A stretch of 13,735 nt of DNA from NCBI GenBank assembly GCA_945871945.1, contig CAMBXY010000027.1, positions 1 to 13,735 of the forward strand, read 5' to 3'. The DNA comes from Bordetella parapertussis. Its GTDB lineage: Bacteria; Pseudomonadota; Gammaproteobacteria; Burkholderiales; Burkholderiaceae_C. The first letter of the stretch is position 1. The number at the start of each line of letters is the position of its first letter. A program made the translations under genes and the position numbers. Shown piece by piece: positions 12,930 to 13,735 of this stretch. The notes under the pieces were generated by a model, which saw only the letters and a program-made list of their open reading frames with translations, ran no database searches and was not told the origin of the DNA.

Positions 12930-13735
12930 ATGATTCTTCATTGGCTTCTCACCATGGTATTGATGGCAGCCTTAGTGGTGCTGGCTTATCTGTACATTCA
13001 AGAGCGTCAATTCAATCGTTCTCAAAAATTTGAAATTGATGATGCACGCGTCAGCAAACGTCATGTCAATGATTTTTTAGCCTCCATGTCGCACCACTTG
13101 CGCACCCCTTTGAATGGCGTAATGGGCTATGCCGAATACATTTACAGCAGCACCCGTGAACCCATGATCCAGTTCACTTCCAAGATCATTTTGGAAAATA
13201 GCTTGGAAATGCTGCACTTAGTCAATGGGTTGCTGGATCTGAGCAAAATCCAAGAAGGCTCTTTAGATTTGTCGCAATCGAACTTTGATATCAAAGACAT
13301 GGTGGAGTCTGTGCGGGCTTTGCATCAGGTCCGCGCTGACGAGTTGAAAATCACTCTCCTTGTGAATTTGGCCCCCAACCTGCCCTCGCAAATGCAAGCT
13401 GACCCCTACCGGGTGCGTCAGGTGCTCAATAACTTGGTGGACAACGGTTTGAATTACAACCGACCGCAAGGCAGAGTGACTATCTCCGTGACCCTGAGCG
13501 CGAATAAGCACTGGGTGGTCTTTTCTGTGCAAGACACCGGCAAAGGGATTGCTCATGAAATGCAAGAAACCATTTTTAAGCGACAGCAAAAATCCGATAA
13601 CCCGTTTTTACTCAGGCCGAATGAAGGCGCAGGCTTGGGCTTGGTACTCAGCCACCATTTGATCAATCTCATGGGTGGCAAGCTAGACTATTCAACTAAG
13701 GCAGGCGAAGGCAGTATGTTCTTTTTTACTTTGCC
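12930..13735 (+). CDS. sensor histidine kinase, N-terminal part (runs off the window)
   Basis: The frame opens at ATG 12930 and stays open for 268 codons to the window end. One TM helix (about 5-23) is followed by a short linker with no sensory domain. The HisKA domain reads FLASMSHHLRTPLNGVMGY with His55 as phospho-acceptor. The HATPase domain has NNLVDNGLNYN (Asn172; the usual NAxKF is altered to NGLNY), an intact G1 box DTGKGI (202-207) and a G2 box GAGLGL (233-238). The sequence reaches the end of the ATPase domain (GGKLDYSTKAGEGSMFFFTL), so a receiver domain may follow outside the window, as in hybrid kinases. It starts 20 bases after the winged-helix gene and probably shares its transcript. 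No Shine-Dalgarno is seen. Confidence 0.9.
   Translation, partial: MILHWLLTMVLMAALVVLAYLYIQERQFNRSQKFEIDDARVSKRHVNDFLASMSHHLRTPLNGVMGYAEYIYSSTREPMIQFTSKIILENSLEMLHLVNGLLDLSKIQEGSLDLSQSNFDIKDMVESVRALHQVRADELKITLLVNLAPNLPSQMQADPYRVRQVLNNLVDNGLNYNRPQGRVTISVTLSANKHWVVFSVQDTGKGIAHEMQETIFKRQQKSDNPFLLRPNEGAGLGLVLSHHLINLMGGKLDYSTKAGEGSMFFFTL

Noticed and set aside
13263..13589. 108-codon minus-strand open frame
   Set aside because: Antisense to the ATPase domain of the second histidine kinase, whose motifs are intact.
1..13735. CRISPR arrays, tRNA or rRNA genes, insertion sequences
   Set aside because: No regularly spaced repeats, no cloverleaf-like segments and no transposase motifs were found in reading the window.

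Overview
The window looks like a chromosomal segment of a betaproteobacterium, most likely Burkholderiales/Comamonadaceae. This rests on the moderate GC with a strong bias for CAA/TTG-type codons, the min operon of minC-minD-minE type, the waaC/waaA/PMM-PGM cluster, and the bactofilin plus M23 peptidase pair. Genus cannot be fixed from sequence alone; a freshwater Limnohabitans/Rhodoferax-like organism is an inference.

Layout. (1) Positions 1-98 hold the last 31 codons of an unrecognised plus-strand gene. It ends tail to tail, with a 4-base overlap, on a minus-strand envelope operon: phosphomannomutase/phosphoglucomutase (2346-3746) > waaC (1366-2349) > waaA (95-1366). All three genes overlap at stop/start codons. 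Together they make a sugar-phosphate precursor, add the first heptose and add Kdo in LPS inner core synthesis. (2) ogt, a DNA repair methyltransferase, is divergent from this operon (3850-4368). (3) A second minus-strand operon runs from a very good sigma70-type promoter (6696-6724): M23 peptidase > bactofilin > alpha/beta hydrolase. The first two are a known cell-shape pairing. (4) A two-gene membrane cassette lies on the minus strand (7587-8090 and 6784-7590): an unrecognised membrane-anchored 167-residue protein translationally coupled to an HTTM-like multipass protein. (5) The plus-strand minC-minD-minE operon (8214-10107) places the division septum. (6) After a 223-base AT-rich gap comes a signalling region (10331-13735): a seven-TM-like histidine kinase, an overlapping OmpR-type response regulator, a winged-helix regulator gene interrupted by one in-frame TAA, and a second histidine kinase that runs off the window end.

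The most interesting part is the signalling region. The 117-base gap at 12400-12516 carries a perfect FNR/ANR-type box (TTGAT-N4-ATCAA) and a 13-base direct repeat. The spacing would fit an oxygen-responsive class II promoter driving the winged-helix gene and the second kinase. The winged-helix gene has lost its wing to a stop codon although the reading frame beyond the stop stays open for 50 codons, and it also contains an eight-G tract. This region has the hallmarks of a small anaerobiosis-linked sensory cluster with a decaying, switchable or mis-sequenced regulator. No CRISPR array, tRNA, rRNA, insertion sequence or complete transposon was seen.
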